A stretch of DNA of 64,000 nucleotides, taken from Myxococcales bacterium. Its GTDB lineage: Bacteria; Myxococcota_A; Polyangia; Polyangiales; JAFGIB01. Positions 25,181-33,644 of this stretch are shown one piece after another. The DNA lies in NCBI GenBank assembly GCA_029880325.1, contig JAOUOP010000032.1, forward strand, positions 1 to 64,000, given 5' to 3'. Position 1 is the first letter of the stretch; each line of letters starts with the position of its first letter. The notes under the pieces were generated by a model, which was given only the letters and a program-made list of their open reading frames with translations, was not told the origin of the DNA and did no database searches. The translations under genes were made by a program, and so were the position numbers.

Positions 25181-25371
25181 GTCTGCGATCCTTGTCCAGG
25201 TCGCCTTACTTCATGGATGATCCGATCTCGAGCGCTTCGATCGACGGCCATTGCGCGCACCGACCCCTCAAGCTACCGCCTGAGCGGGGTGCGTGGGGTA
25301 GGGGAACAGAATTCACCGAACATTTCCCTGAAGCAATTGGGGGGAGCCCCCGTCCAAGCGCGACATCGACC

Positions 25372-26241
25372 ATGGCAGAAGTACCGCGTAGGTTGACGAA
25401 TTCGGGTCGCTATCGATGGCGACAATCCGCTCACGCTTTCTTGATCGCTTGGATCGCGGTGTTGGCTCAGACCCATGCCGCCGCGGCCGACGCGCGTCAG
25501 GACTATCTCCTGCGCTTGCTGGGCGAATCGAGCCAGTTTCGCGTGCGTGCGCAGGCGGCGGTTTCCCTGGGATCGGTGGATCCCAACAGCAAGGTGGTCG
25601 ACGGTTTGATCGAGGCGCTGGCGGACGATCACCCGGCGGTGCGCGCCGCCGCGGCGAACTCACTGGGGCGTCTCGGCGATCGCCGTGCACTCGAAAAGCT
25701 GCAGCGCGCGGCCCGCGATCGCGAGGCGCCCGTGAGCAAAGCCGCCTCGGCCGCCATCGCGCGTCTGGAGCGCAGTGGTGGTGGTGGCGGGGCGGCGGGC
25801 CGGGCGTCGGCATCCGGGGCAGCGAGGCCCCAGGGGCCCGCCCGCTTCTACGTCGCCATCGGCAAGACCGCCGCCAAGTCGAAGCAGGTTCCGGCCGCCG
25901 CCGTAGCCGAGGCAAACCGAGCGGTGCGCGACGAAGTGGAGGGCATCGCAGGGGTCGTCGTAGCCCCGGTGGGCGAACGACCGGCCCAGGCCAAAGCGGC
26001 CCTGCGCAAACGCAAGCTGACCGGCTATTTCATCGAGAGTTCGGTCACCAGCGTCGAATCCAAGCCTGGGGGCGGCAGTCGGGTGGCCGTCAGCGTCATC
26101 GTCGCCACCTACCCGGGCAGGGACATGAGGGCCATCCTGTCGGGGGCTGCCACCGCATTTGCGGGCGGGAATTCCACCGCCCAAGCGGCCGCGGCGGCGG
26201 TGCGCAGTGCCCTACGAAAGCTACCGCAGGCCATGCGGTAA
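25372..26241 (+). CDS. Secreted HEAT-repeat protein
   Basis: 289 residues from the ATG at 25372. A signal peptide (residues about 18-38, ending THAAAA) is followed by two or three HEAT repeats (FRVRAQAAVSLGSVDPNSKVVDGLIEAL, HPAVRAAAANSLGRLGDRRALEKLQRAA). After a Gly-rich linker comes a second domain of about 140 residues (ARFYVAIGKTAAKSKQV, GYFIESSVTSVESK, VAVSVIVATYPGRDMRAILSGAAT) with alternating strands. It is probably periplasmic. No enzymatic motif is seen. The next plus-strand gene (HAMP protein) starts 114 bases downstream. Confidence 0.75.
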   Translation: MAEVPRRLTNSGRYRWRQSAHAFLIAWIAVLAQTHAAAADARQDYLLRLLGESSQFRVRAQAAVSLGSVDPNSKVVDGLIEALADDHPAVRAAAANSLGRLGDRRALEKLQRAARDREAPVSKAASAAIARLERSGGGGGAAGRASASGAARPQGPARFYVAIGKTAAKSKQVPAAAVAEANRAVRDEVEGIAGVVVAPVGERPAQAKAALRKRKLTGYFIESSVTSVESKPGGGSRVAVSVIVATYPGRDMRAILSGAATAFAGGNSTAQAAAAAVRSALRKLPQAMR

Positions 26242-26355
26242 GACCGCCTGCACGGGCGGCGCAGAGCGCGCTATGATCATGGTGAGACTGGAATTCGGCG
26301 CTGCCGACCAAGCTATGCGAAGATCGACGTCGACCCACACGCAAGGGGGTTTGTC

Positions 26356-26997
26356 ATGACGACCGAAGTCCAACGCCTGTCGCAGCCTCCCCAGGCATCC
26401 AAGGACCATCCGCCACGGCGGTTGCGGAACTTCCTGCTCGAGCCGCGATTTCAGCTCAAGTACACGAGCATGGTCGTGGCGGTCACGGTGGCCGTGGCCG
26501 CGGTGCTGGGCTTTTACGCCTACCGCTACTCGACGGGGCAAACCCAGCTGCTGAACATCGAGAGCATCGAGGCCATGCAGCAGAAGGGGGTGGAACCCGA
26601 CCAGGAGTTTATCGAGGACCTCCAGCGTTACGCCCGGGAGGCCGATCGCAAGGTGATGATGGGCATCATCGGCGGCATCCTGGTCCTGGCATTGGCCCTG
26701 GGCATGACGGGGATCGTGGTCACCCATCGCCTGGTGGGTCCGGCCTACCGTCTGAGGCAGCTCATCACCGCTGTGGGCGAGGGCAAGCTGAACGTCGAGG
26801 GAGGCTTGCGCAAGGGCGATGAGCTTCGGGACGTATTCGCGTCGTTTCAGGTCATGGTCGAGCACATGCGTGAAGCGCGTGAGGGCGACCTCGAACTCGT
26901 CGATGGGCTGATCGAAGAGGCGCGCAAGCGCGAGCAAGGGGAGATCGCAACACAGCTCGAGCAGCTCCGGGAGCGACTGGCGGCTCCGCTGTCGTGA
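26356..26997 (+). CDS. Two-helix HAMP-domain membrane protein
   Basis: 213 residues, with GGGGG 6 bases before the ATG. TM helices at about residues 40-58 (VVAVTVAVAAVLGFYAYRY) and 99-121 (GIIGGILVLALALGMTGIVV) flank a short periplasmic loop of about 40 residues. A HAMP domain follows (THRLVGPAYRLRQLITAVGEGKLNVEGGLRKGDELRDVFASFQVMV), then an acidic coiled-coil tail. There is no kinase, cyclase or chemotaxis domain, so it could act as a stand-alone signal transducer or membrane scaffold. Confidence 0.8.
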   Translation: MTTEVQRLSQPPQASKDHPPRRLRNFLLEPRFQLKYTSMVVAVTVAVAAVLGFYAYRYSTGQTQLLNIESIEAMQQKGVEPDQEFIEDLQRYAREADRKVMMGIIGGILVLALALGMTGIVVTHRLVGPAYRLRQLITAVGEGKLNVEGGLRKGDELRDVFASFQVMVEHMREAREGDLELVDGLIEEARKREQGEIATQLEQLRERLAAPLS

Positions 26998-27012
26998 GCG
27001 CGATCCGACGCG

Positions 27013-27456
27013 TTAGATCGCGCCTTCCAGGTAGTTGAGGCGTCCCTCGGGGCTATCGAAAGTCACCGACGCCACGTCGAAGCGCAGTTCGGAGTAACGC
27101 GGCCGGGTGGCACGCAGCCACTCTGAGGCAGCACGACGAAGGCGCTCGACCTTGCCCGGGCCGATCGACTGCGCCGGTGTCATCAGGCGATCGCTACGCC
27201 TTGAGCGGACCTCGCAAAACACGAGCAGACGCCCGCGCCGCGCGATCACGTCCAGCTCGAGCCGGCCGACGCGCACGTTGCGATCGACGATCTCGAAACC
27301 GGCGCGCTCCAGGTGTGCGCAGGCCAGATCCTCGCCGCGCCGCCCCAGGGCGGCGCGCCCCGCAAGGCGCGGGTCGCTGCTCGCAGGCGATTCACTCGCC
27401 GAGGTGTCACGGGCCAGGGGCCGCCGAGCTTTGCGGCCGAGGCCGACGCTACTCAA
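27013..27456 (-). CDS. yraN: UPF0102/YraN family nuclease-like protein
   Basis: 147 residues from the TTG at 27456. The core from about residue 35 (RAALGRRGEDLACAHLERAGFEIVDRNVRVGRLELDVIARRGRLLVFCEVRSR) is the YraN family signature with the D and E-V-R/K residues of a PD-(D/E)XK nuclease-like fold. YraN proteins are universal in bacteria and linked to DNA repair, with no fully settled activity. There is no ATG: the TTG overlaps the stop of the upstream lipoprotein gene and adds about 30 residues before the conserved part. Start confidence is low; family confidence is high. Confidence 0.85.
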   Translation of the reverse strand: MSSVGLGRKARRPLARDTSASESPASSDPRLAGRAALGRRGEDLACAHLERAGFEIVDRNVRVGRLELDVIARRGRLLVFCEVRSRRSDRLMTPAQSIGPGKVERLRRAASEWLRATRPRYSELRFDVASVTFDSPEGRLNYLEGAI

Positions 27457-27940
27457 AAAAGGTGCCGTTCTTGACGCAGTAGCCGCCGCGGACGCCTGGA
27501 CCGCCCTGTTCGAGGACTTCGACACAGGAGAAGCCGTCCGGGCACTCACACTCGGCAAAGCCGGTTCCGCCCGAGTTACAGCGGCAGGTACAGTAGATGC
27601 GATCTTCGACCTCGTTCGGGGCCGCGCATTTGACCTCTTCGATGCACGTCTCGTCGTTGAGATCGCAGCTTTTTTGCGAGTTGCAGCTTGGATCGGTCGT
27701 CGGGTTGCGGGTGGGATCGCCTTCCAGCTGGTAGACCATGCACACCCGGGTTTCGCACTGCACCGAGCTGGACTCGATATAGGCCTCGCTGTTGTTGAAG
27801 CCGTCCTCCGGAACCTGCTCCGGCAGGCACGGCGCACCCACAGCCGGGGTGGTGCAGCCCAACGCGGGGCTCAGCAGCAGGACAAGACCAAGCAGCGGCA
27901 GGTATTTCGCGTCGATCCGTTCGAGACTCACTGATGCCAT
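27449..27940 (-). CDS. Cys-rich secreted lipoprotein, unknown function
   Basis: 163 residues from the ATG at 27940, with a GTG four codons in as alternative. The signal peptide ends in a lipobox (LSPALGC). The mature part holds about 15 cysteines (for example SCNSQKSCDLNDETCIEEVKC and YCTCRCNSGGTGFAECECPDG), suggesting a compact disulfide-bonded fold reminiscent of EGF-like or Myxococcota Cys-rich lipoproteins. It is probably exposed on the outer membrane. It overlaps yraN by a few bases and diverges from the glt-like promoter. No function recognised. Confidence 0.75.
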   Translation of the reverse strand: MASVSLERIDAKYLPLLGLVLLLSPALGCTTPAVGAPCLPEQVPEDGFNNSEAYIESSSVQCETRVCMVYQLEGDPTRNPTTDPSCNSQKSCDLNDETCIEEVKCAAPNEVEDRIYCTCRCNSGGTGFAECECPDGFSCVEVLEQGGPGVRGGYCVKNGTFFE

Positions 27941-28120
27941 CTCCGTGACAGTTCTACTGACAGTTCTACTGTGGCCGAGAAAATGCATTCGACGTGCCGG
28001 GCAATGTAGGAGTGGGTAGGCCCGAACCCATCGCGCGTCGGAAGTTACGTTGGCCGACCTCGGGGTGTCAAGCGTGTGCGACATGGGGTGGGTAATCCTT
28101 GCACATGTCGGCGAAGGGCC

Positions 28121-28150
28121 TTGACAAGCGGATTTTTGGATATCTATGAT
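28121..28150 (+). promoter_or_regulatory. Near-consensus sigma70 promoter driving the glt-like genes
   Basis: TTGACA (28121-28126), an 18-base spacer and TATGAT (28145-28150). The start codon of the gltC-like gene is at 28297, implying an untranslated leader of about 140 bases. This is the strongest promoter-like pair I find in the window. Confidence 0.7.
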
Positions 28151-28296
28151 GGCCGCCCGAACGGGTCGTAAATTACTGATTTTATAGTGTTTTTTATCTG
28201 GCCGGGCCGGAACTGCCGCCAACCAGGGACGGGCGCGGACCGGGTGCTTGTTTGGTACGGAATCCTAGGTCGTCGGTAGACGATGGAGACAACGGG

Positions 28297-29985
28297 ATGT
28301 TGAAGACTCGAACCTGGAGCTCGAACCTGGGCCTCGATGTGATGGTTTTTGCCGCGTCGCTCGCCGCCTTTACGGCGCTGTTCGGCGTGGCGCCGGTGGC
28401 CGCTCAGGATATGCAGTTTGGCCTCGAGGAGACGGGGGCTGCCCCCGCCGGGCCGCCCGCGGAAGGCCCCCCCTCGGAGGCCCTCGCCAACGCCCAGCGC
28501 CTCTACACCCAGGAGCGCTACGAGGAGGCGGCGGTGCAATTCCAGCGCGTCGTCGAGGGCGAGACGCCGGACGCGCCGGCAAACGTCCAGAAGGCCCAGT
28601 TCTTCCTCGGCAAGTCCCTCTACCACCTGCGCTATTATCAGTCGGCGCTGGCGGTCTTCGACGAGATCTCGGAGATGGGGCGCAACAACCTCTTCTTCGA
28701 CCAGACCCTGCAGTGGCTCGCCCAGCTCGGATCGCAGCTGCCGGAGCCCGCCGGGATCATCGATAAGATCGGTCGTTTCGGTGTCGACCAGCTCGAGCAG
28801 TTCAACACCGCGGACAACGCTGACCTGTACAACCAGCTGCTCTATTTGATGGGCCGCTCGAAGTACAATCAGGGCGAGTTCGAGCAGGCGATCGAACTCT
28901 TCGGCCAGATCGATCGCGCCAACAAGTGGTACGTCAAAGGGCGCTTCTTCGAGGGCATCTCTTACATCAGGATGCGCCGCGCCCAGCCGGCGGCAACGGC
29001 CTTCCGCGAGATCATCGAAGCGATCGACGAAGGCGATGTGGAGGGCGTCGACGACACCGACCGCATGGAAGATCTGGCGTGGATCTCGCTGGCCCGCGTT
29101 TATTACACCGCAGCCAACCGCGTGAACTCCGAGGGCGTGCGCGAAGTGGACGGCGTGCTTTTGGGCAACGCGGTCGAGGCCTGGAACAAGTTGGAGACCA
29201 ACAGCGAGTACTGGCTGGACTCGATCTTCGAGGCCTCCTGGGCCTTCTTCCTGGCCGACGAGTACTCCCGGGCCCTGGGCAACGTGCACACGCTCTTCTC
29301 CCCCTACTTCAAGGAGAGCTTCTATCCCGAGGCGATGGTGCTGAAGGCAGTGGTTTTCTTCACGAACTGCCAAATGAAGAACGCAACCGCGATGGTGCAG
29401 CTCTTCCACGAGCGCTACGACCCGGTGAAGAACAAGCTCGACGAGATGCTGCAGAAGTACCAGGACAACGCGCAGTTTTTCGAGTTCCTCAAAAAGGTGC
29501 GTGAGGGTAATGCCAACCTGCCGCCGGAGATCCGCGGCATCGTGAATTCGGCGCTGAGCGATCGCGCCGTGTTGGCCAACCTCGAGTACGTCAACCTGCT
29601 CGAGCAGGAAGAGAAGAACCTCAACAAGGCGCCCTCGCAGTTCAAGAACTCCTCCCTCGGCGCACGAATTCTGCAAGACATCCTGGTGGCCAAGTCCTTC
29701 GCCATCGACCAGGCGGGTGAGATCGCCAAGGCGCGTTACAGCCGTCTGGTCGAGGAAATGCAGGACTTGGCCAACCAGATCGATACCGTCGAGATCGAGG
29801 TGCTCAACTACGAACGCGGCCAGCTCAAGGCTGCGCTCCAGGACCAAATGACGGCGGCCAGTGAGTCGACCGGCGGCGAGGTCTTCGTGTCCTCGGAGCA
29901 CAACGTTTGGCCCTTCAACGGCGAGTACTGGCGCGACGAGCTTGGTTATTACCGGCAGCAGGTCACCTACAAGTGCGGACGATGA
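28297..29985 (+). CDS. GltC-like secreted TPR protein
   Basis: 562 residues from the ATG at 28297 (GGAG 8 bases upstream). A signal peptide (about residues 10-36, ending PVAAQ) is followed by TPR-like helical repeats (RLYTQERYEEAAVQFQRVV, LGKSLYHLRYYQSALAVFDEIS, SKYNQGEFEQAIELFGQID) and a long helical domain ending in WPFNGEYWRDELGYYRQQV, a block I associate with GltC/NfsC-type proteins. M. xanthus GltC is periplasmic and links outer-membrane barrels to the inner-membrane complex; a similar role is inferred. It overlaps the gltD-like gene by ATGA and is the first gene after the strong promoter. Confidence 0.75.
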   Translation: MLKTRTWSSNLGLDVMVFAASLAAFTALFGVAPVAAQDMQFGLEETGAAPAGPPAEGPPSEALANAQRLYTQERYEEAAVQFQRVVEGETPDAPANVQKAQFFLGKSLYHLRYYQSALAVFDEISEMGRNNLFFDQTLQWLAQLGSQLPEPAGIIDKIGRFGVDQLEQFNTADNADLYNQLLYLMGRSKYNQGEFEQAIELFGQIDRANKWYVKGRFFEGISYIRMRRAQPAATAFREIIEAIDEGDVEGVDDTDRMEDLAWISLARVYYTAANRVNSEGVREVDGVLLGNAVEAWNKLETNSEYWLDSIFEASWAFFLADEYSRALGNVHTLFSPYFKESFYPEAMVLKAVVFFTNCQMKNATAMVQLFHERYDPVKNKLDEMLQKYQDNAQFFEFLKKVREGNANLPPEIRGIVNSALSDRAVLANLEYVNLLEQEEKNLNKAPSQFKNSSLGARILQDILVAKSFAIDQAGEIAKARYSRLVEEMQDLANQIDTVEIEVLNYERGQLKAALQDQMTAASESTGGEVFVSSEHNVWPFNGEYWRDELGYYRQQVTYKCGR

Positions 29986-32900
29986 TGAGCATGATGCGTT
30001 TTAAACTGTTTTCGCTCGTTCTCTTTGGAACCCTCCTGGCTGGCACTCCGGCCGAGGCGGAAAAGAAAAGCGCCAAGAAGGGCGATGGAGGGTCCGCTGA
30101 CGCGGGCATGTGCATCGATCCCGGCGCCCCCACCCGCGTCGCCGCGTGCCCGAAAAACATGGGCACCAGCAAGCGCAAAAAGGGCATCGGGGCGCCGAAG
30201 TCCCGCCTGCGGCAGGCCACGCGCAAGAAGGACAAGCCCAAGGGCCTTCAGGTCAAGGGACCGTCCATCGAGCTGGACGTGGCGACTCTGCGCAACAAGG
30301 ACAAGGTCGAGGCCAAGGCCGAGTCCCTACTGCGACGCGAGATCACGGTCACCAAGCGCCTGATCAAGAACACGCGCACCAACGATCCGCGGCGGGCGGA
30401 TTTCTTGCTGCGCCTTGCTGAAGGCTACTTCGAGCTGGTTCAGGTCGCGACGCGCAACGTGCGCAAGCTCGACGATCCGATCTACGACGCCTGCTCCAAG
30501 AAGAAGAACAAAGGGCAGTGCTCCAAGCTGCGCAAGTCGCAGAAGAATATGGAGCAGAAGCTCAACAAGACCCGCGAGCAGAACATCAAGACGCTCGCGA
30601 TGCTGGTCCGCGACCACCCGGACTACAAGAAGATGGACGAAGTGCTCTTCTCCCTCGGCTTTTCGCTGGAGGAAATGAAGCAATTCGATCGCGCCCGTCA
30701 GGTCTACCACCGCCTGATCAAGGGCTTCCCACAGAGTAGCTTCATCCCCAACGCCTATCTGTCGTTCGCGGAGTACTACTTTCAGCAAGGCGACATGGGC
30801 GCCGCCAAGCAGTTCTATCAAAAGGTCACGGAGATCCCGCCGGAGCGCAACCGCGTTTACGGCTACGCGGTCTACAAGCAGGCCTGGTGTGACTACAACC
30901 TGGAAGACTTCAAGGGATCGCTACAGCGCTTCGTCGAGACGATCGAGTTTGCCCAGGAAAATCCTGAGGCTCACAACGTCGAGAACCTGGCCCGTCAGTC
31001 GCGCCGGGAGATGATCATGCCCTACGCCCAGGTCGGCAATCCCGGCCGGGCCCTCGAGTTTTTCTCGCGTTACGCCAAGGACGAGGACCAAGCCTTCGAG
31101 ATGTTCGAGTCCCTGGGTGAACTCTACTACGACACCGGCCAATGGCCTGAGGTCATCGCGGTCTACCACAAGCTGATCGCCGAGAAGTCGGACAGCGAAA
31201 AGGTCTGCTACTGGCAGACCCGCGTGGCCAATGCGGTCATCAGCAGCAAGCCCAAGAAGGAACAGGTCGTCGAGGTTCAGCGCATGCTCGACCTGTACGA
31301 CAGCTACGCAGATAGCTCGCACTCGGGCGATGCGAAGAAGTCCTGCCGACAGTCGGCAGCCTCCGTGCTCATCGAGCTCGCCACCGCATGGCACCGTGAG
31401 GCCATCGGCACCGATACCCAGCCGGGCACAAACGACAAGGGCACGATGGAGCAGGCCACCAAGCTCTATCGCATGATCCTGAAGAACTTCCCCGACATGG
31501 AGGAGATGGAGTTTCCGGACATCGACAAGCGCGACTGGCCGACCGAGTACAAGGTCAGCTACTACTACGCCGAGCTTCTGTGGAAGATGGAGGCATGGGC
31601 ACAGTGCGGCCCCGCTTTCGACCGCGTACTCGAAGTCAATCCGAAGGGCGAGTTCACTGAGGATTCCGCCTATGCGTCGGTGCTCTGCTACAACAAGCAG
31701 TACAAGCAGACCTATGCGCAGAGCGAGCGCGAGGTCAAACATCGCGACGACAAGAAGAAGAAGCGCAAGGGTAAGAAGGACGCCGAGCCCACCCGTGAGG
31801 AGCTGGTCGCCCAGTACAAGCCCAAGGAGCTGTCGCCTCTGGAAGAGGGCATGCTGCGGGCGTACAAGCGCTACATCTGTTACGTGCCGGGCAGCGAAGA
31901 TCTGCCGACGATCAAGTACCGTCAGGCGCGCATCTACTACGAGACGAACCACTTTGAAGAGGCCTCGGTTCTCTTCAAGGACATCGCCTTCAATCACGTA
32001 GACAGCGACCTGTCGGTCTTCGCGGCGAACCTCTACCTGGACTCGCTCAACGTCGTGGGTACCTACAGCGATCCTGCGCGGCCGGGTTGCTACGACGAGA
32101 TGAACGACAACATCGAGCCGCTCTATGGGCTCTACTGCAAGAATGACGAGCAGCGCGAGGAGCATCTCGAGCTGTGCGAGGTGGTCGAGCAGTTGCGTTG
32201 CGACCTTCTGCGAAAGAAGGCGGAAGGTCTGCAGACCAACAAGTCGTTCAAGAAGGCGGCACAGCTCTACGTCCGCATTTTCCGCCAGTATCGTGAGTGC
32301 GGGCGTCTGGACGAGGTCCTGTACAACGCGGCGCTGAACTTCGAGGCGGCGCGTCTGTTGGGCCGCGCGATCAAGGTTCGCCGAGTGCTTATCGACAAGT
32401 ACCCGGAGAGCGAGTGGTCGAAGCGCGCGATCTACCTCATCGGCGCCAACTTCCACGCCCTGGCCATGTACGACATGGCTGCGGACTACTACGAGAAATT
32501 CGCGGAGAAGTACTCGGGCGAACTCGGCGAGGATTGTTCGGACGCCGACAACGAGGCTGGTACCTGTCCCAACGCCAAGGATGCGCTTCAGAACGCGACC
32601 TTCTTCAGGCTGGGTCTCGGCGACGAAGAGAAGGCGGTAGAAGACGCCCAGCTCTTCGAGAAGAGCTACAAGAAGAAGTTCGCTCGCGAAACCTCCCAGG
32701 TGAAGTACTCGCTGGGTTCGATCTACGAGCGCACCGAGGATTGGAACAAGGTCATCAAGCACTACACGGGCTTCTTGAAGCAGTACAAGAAGACCGCGAT
32801 GCCCCACGAGATGATCCAGGGCAATGTGACCGTCGGGCGCGCTTACCTGTCGCTCGAGGGCAAGGAAAGCCAGAAGGAGGCCAACAAGAGGAAGGCGATG

Positions 32901-33644
32901 CCTTACTTCAAGGCGGCCGTGAAGTTCTGGCAGGGCAGCAAGGACTCGTTTGGCACGCTCGCCGTGCCGGACGACCAGAAGCAGCGCTATCTGGCCTACG
33001 CCAAGATCGCCTCCGCCGAAGCCCTCTTCCACCTCGCCGGTGAAGAGTTCGACAAGTTCGCGAGCATCAAATTCCCGGTGTTCAAGACGAAGAAGACGAT
33101 CAAGGCCAAGAAGGGTAGCTTGGAGGCCAAGAAGGCCTATCAGGAGGAGTTCCAGGCCTGGATGGCTGCGGACTTCACCAAGTGGATGGGTGAGAAGGCC
33201 AAGGCGCTGGACGTGGCCCAAACCGCCTACGGCAACATCACCGAAATGAAGGTTCCCCAGTGGGAGATCGCGGCGGCGACGCGAGTCGGCGACATGTATC
33301 TCTCCTTCGTCAACGACTTCCGCGACGCCCCGGTGCCGCCGGTGCTCGAGGGAGACGAAGAGCTGGTGGACATCTACTACCAGGGCTTGGACGAAGCGTC
33401 CCAACCGTGGGTCCAAAAGGCCAAGGGTGCCTACGAGTTCTGCCTGATCACGGCGACGAAGGTTCGCTGGTTCAACGAGTATATGACCAAGTGCGAGGAA
33501 GAGCTTTTCAAGCTCGATCCACGCACATACCCACGCGCCGCCGAGCTGCGCGGAAGCGATATCTACACCTACAGCATCATGGCCGAACCCGGCCTGATCG
33601 AGCTCAAGGCCGGGTCCGATGAGGGCCTCGAGGGCGAGGAGTGA
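29982..33644 (+). CDS. GltD/AgmU-like periplasmic TPR protein
   Basis: About 1,220 residues, close to the size of Myxococcus AgmU/GltD. Signal peptide at residues about 5-25 (FKLFSLVLFGTLLAGTPAEA), then a Lys-rich region and many TPR motifs (FSLGFSLEEMKQFDRARQVYHRLIKGFP, GDMGAAKQFYQKV, YYDTGQWPEVIAVYHKLI, KKAAQLYVRIFRQY). No enzymatic motif. In M. xanthus this protein is periplasmic and joins the gliding complex. Its start overlaps the gltC-like stop and its stop overlaps the gltE-like start, so all three are translationally coupled. Assignment rests on order, size and repeats, not on a search. Confidence 0.75.
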   Translation: MMSMMRFKLFSLVLFGTLLAGTPAEAEKKSAKKGDGGSADAGMCIDPGAPTRVAACPKNMGTSKRKKGIGAPKSRLRQATRKKDKPKGLQVKGPSIELDVATLRNKDKVEAKAESLLRREITVTKRLIKNTRTNDPRRADFLLRLAEGYFELVQVATRNVRKLDDPIYDACSKKKNKGQCSKLRKSQKNMEQKLNKTREQNIKTLAMLVRDHPDYKKMDEVLFSLGFSLEEMKQFDRARQVYHRLIKGFPQSSFIPNAYLSFAEYYFQQGDMGAAKQFYQKVTEIPPERNRVYGYAVYKQAWCDYNLEDFKGSLQRFVETIEFAQENPEAHNVENLARQSRREMIMPYAQVGNPGRALEFFSRYAKDEDQAFEMFESLGELYYDTGQWPEVIAVYHKLIAEKSDSEKVCYWQTRVANAVISSKPKKEQVVEVQRMLDLYDSYADSSHSGDAKKSCRQSAASVLIELATAWHREAIGTDTQPGTNDKGTMEQATKLYRMILKNFPDMEEMEFPDIDKRDWPTEYKVSYYYAELLWKMEAWAQCGPAFDRVLEVNPKGEFTEDSAYASVLCYNKQYKQTYAQSEREVKHRDDKKKKRKGKKDAEPTREELVAQYKPKELSPLEEGMLRAYKRYICYVPGSEDLPTIKYRQARIYYETNHFEEASVLFKDIAFNHVDSDLSVFAANLYLDSLNVVGTYSDPARPGCYDEMNDNIEPLYGLYCKNDEQREEHLELCEVVEQLRCDLLRKKAEGLQTNKSFKKAAQLYVRIFRQYRECGRLDEVLYNAALNFEAARLLGRAIKVRRVLIDKYPESEWSKRAIYLIGANFHALAMYDMAADYYEKFAEKYSGELGEDCSDADNEAGTCPNAKDALQNATFFRLGLGDEEKAVEDAQLFEKSYKKKFARETSQVKYSLGSIYERTEDWNKVIKHYTGFLKQYKKTAMPHEMIQGNVTVGRAYLSLEGKESQKEANKRKAMPYFKAAVKFWQGSKDSFGTLAVPDDQKQRYLAYAKIASAEALFHLAGEEFDKFASIKFPVFKTKKTIKAKKGSLEAKKAYQEEFQAWMAADFTKWMGEKAKALDVAQTAYGNITEMKVPQWEIAAATRVGDMYLSFVNDFRDAPVPPVLEGDEELVDIYYQGLDEASQPWVQKAKGAYEFCLITATKVRWFNEYMTKCEEELFKLDPRTYPRAAELRGSDIYTYSIMAEPGLIELKAGSDEGLEGEE

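Noticed and set aside
28144..29901. 585-residue open frame antisense to the gltC-like gene
   Set aside because: It is a shadow of a GC-rich coding gene. The plus strand carries the signal peptide, RBS, coupling and TPR motifs.
30921..33416. 831-residue antisense frame opposite the gltD-like gene
   Set aside because: Low-complexity Leu/Val/Arg composition typical of the reverse frame of Glu/Lys-rich genes. No RBS or domain.
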